DNA from: Defluviitalea saccharophila
GTDB lineage: Bacteria > Bacillota > Clostridia > Lachnospirales > Defluviitaleaceae
NCBI RefSeq assembly: GCF_038396635.1
Contig: NZ_CP121687.1
Span: forward strand, 496,001-560,000
DNA: 64,000 nt
Reading direction: 5' to 3'
The position numbers were made by a program, and so were the translations under genes. Below the pieces are notes generated by a model that made no database searches, had not been told where the DNA came from, and saw only the letters and a program-made list of their open reading frames with translations. This document shows positions 62,974 through 64,000 of this stretch, piece after piece. How positions within the stretch are numbered: position 1 is the first letter of the stretch; every line of letters starts with the position of its first letter.

Positions 62974-64000
62974 CTATGAACTTTGTTTTAGAGGTATTCT
63001 TACAATAAATTCAGAACCTTCTCCTTCTTTACTGTTAACTTTGATACTTCCTTGATGCAGTAGAACGGTTCGATAAGTAATCGATAATCCCAGTCCAGTT
63101 CCCCCCGTTTCTCTATCTCTGGTTTTATCTACCCGATAAAAACGTTGAAAAATTTTATCCTGTTCTTCCTCAGGAATTCCTATTCCGGTATCCATAACCT
63201 TAATAAATGCATTTTGATGATCGGCATCCACTGTCACTCTTACAATTCCGTCCTCAGGAGTATACTTGATTCCATTTTCAACCAAATTGGATATCGCTAA
63301 AGTAAGTTTCATTTCATCTACTTCTGCGTATACATCTCTAAAGCTTTCATATATTAATTCAATATTTTTCTTATTGGCAAGAGGATGAAGACGTTTTAAT
63401 ATTTCTTGAATAAGCGTATTTAAATTTGCATTTTTGATTGTTAACGGTACTTCTTTCTGATCCAATTTTACTAAGAACAGAAGGTCATTTATAATAGCAG
63501 TCAACCTGTCTACTTCTGAATTAATATCCTTAAAAAATTCTTTATACATTTCTACTGGCACATCTTCTTGAAATAATAAAGATTCACTTAAAACTTTAAT
63601 AGAACTTAAAGGTGTTTTTAATTCATGAGAAACATTCGAAACAAATTCTTGCCTGGATTGATCCATTTTTAAAATTTGCTGTGTCATGTGATTAAAAGCA
63701 TTCCCTAATTCAGCTAATTCATCTCTTCCCTTAATTTCAATCTTTTGATCTAAATGTCCATCCGTTATTTTTTGAATAACTTTAAGCATTCTTTTTAAAG
63801 GATTGGTTATAATTCCTGAAGCAAAAAAAGCTAAAATACCAGTAATCAAACTCACTAAGATCGTTAATAGGTACAGTTGCCTTCTGATAGTATTCAAGGT
63901 TTTATTAACCATATCATCTATTGGAGCAGAAATCATTACAGCCCCTACTATTTTATTTTCATCTACAATAGAAGCCGCCGCATTAATGATATTATTGCTT
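62974..64000 (-). CDS. WalK/PhoR-type sensor histidine kinase (5' end cut by window)
   Basis: The frame continues past the only internal ATG to the window edge, giving upstream residues NAAASIVDENKIVGAVMISAP, the end of a periplasmic Cache-like sensor domain. Then one membrane helix, HAMP (NPLKRMLKVIQKITDGHLDQ), HisKA with phospho-His SNVSHELKTPLSSIK, and HATPase_c with N box SNLVENGIKYTP, G1 MDTGIGIPEEEQ and G2 TGGTGLGLSI. The partner regulator is expected upstream, outside the window. About 342 codons visible. Confidence 0.93.
   Translation of the reverse strand, partial: SNNIINAAASIVDENKIVGAVMISAPIDDMVNKTLNTIRRQLYLLTILVSLITGILAFFASGIITNPLKRMLKVIQKITDGHLDQKIEIKGRDELAELGNAFNHMTQQILKMDQSRQEFVSNVSHELKTPLSSIKVLSESLLFQEDVPVEMYKEFFKDINSEVDRLTAIINDLLFLVKLDQKEVPLTIKNANLNTLIQEILKRLHPLANKKNIELIYESFRDVYAEVDEMKLTLAISNLVENGIKYTPEDGIVRVTVDADHQNAFIKVMDTGIGIPEEEQDKIFQRFYRVDKTRDRETGGTGLGLSITYRTVLLHQGSIKVNSKEGEGSEFIVRIPLKQSS

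Overview
The window is chromosomal DNA from a low-GC, endospore-forming, Gram-positive anaerobe of class Clostridia. It carries the complete spoIIIA operon, sigK, spoIIP, gpr and a GerMN-domain lipoprotein, and its gene order follows Bacillus/Clostridium backbones (gpr-spoIIP-lepA-hemW-hrcA-grpE-dnaK-dnaJ-prmA-rsmE; nusB-xseA-xseB-ispA-dxs-tlyA; efp-pepP-aroQ). A Type IV pilus locus with PilT, plus comFB and comEC, points to a motile and possibly naturally competent Clostridia lineage. The genus cannot be fixed from the sequence. Nearly everything is on the minus strand; only an HPr-like gene and rpsT are on the plus strand. I see no tRNA, rRNA, CRISPR, insertion sequence or prophage, and no gene-free stretch longer than 300 bases.

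Layout. 1-5.7 kb: isoprenoid and DNA/RNA housekeeping (tlyA cut by the left edge, dxs, a DivPAP phosphatase-like protein, ispA, xseB, xseA, nusB). 5.8-11.6 kb: asp23 and spoIIIAA-AH behind a near-consensus SigE promoter. 11.7-17 kb: a zinc-ribbon protein, efp, pepP, shikimate genes (aroQ, aroK, aroE), comFB, one stray prepilin and a YqeG phosphatase. 17-31.5 kb: a collinear Type IV pilus cluster (pilB, pilT, pilC, pilA, pilD, two minor pilins, pilM, pilN, pilO, a PilV-like pilin, an 885-residue PilX-like protein and a lipoprotein). 31.6-38.3 kb: sigK, tRNA wobble-uridine modification (trhP, trmR), mltG, ylbF, RNase J and fur. 38.3-41.1 kb: a DUF1292 protein, ruvX, a 600-residue membrane protein and ireB. 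41.3-45.9 kb: mtaB, an HPr-like protein without its active histidine, thiI, a cysteine desulfurase and cheY. 45.9-58 kb: rsmE, prmA, the CIRCE-controlled heat-shock operon, hemW, lepA, spoIIP and gpr. 58.1-64 kb: rpsT, holA, comEC, a GerMN lipoprotein and a WalK/PhoR-type histidine kinase cut by the right edge.

How the genes work together. The spoIIIA proteins make the mother cell-forespore channel, SpoIIP remodels peptidoglycan in engulfment, SigK runs late mother-cell transcription and GPR degrades SASPs at germination. In the pilus locus PilB/PilT drive assembly and retraction through PilC, PilM-N-O form the inner scaffold, PilD matures the pilins, and PilA is the major subunit with large minor pilins as possible tip components. 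ComEC and ComFB suggest that these pili may also serve DNA uptake. ThiI with the desulfurase, MtaB, TrhP and TrmR form a strong tRNA-modification theme.

The most notable signals are: an orphan, full-length Shine-Dalgarno sequence in the pilA leader together with a perfect 14-bp hairpin after pilA; the very large beta-repeat PilX-like protein; paired EF-hand-like calcium loops in a minor pilin; a c-di-GMP-binding-type N-terminus on PilB; a 17-bp imperfect stem that buries the spoIIP ribosome binding site; a 155-base overlap of comEC and holA; and a histidine-less HPr paralogue.
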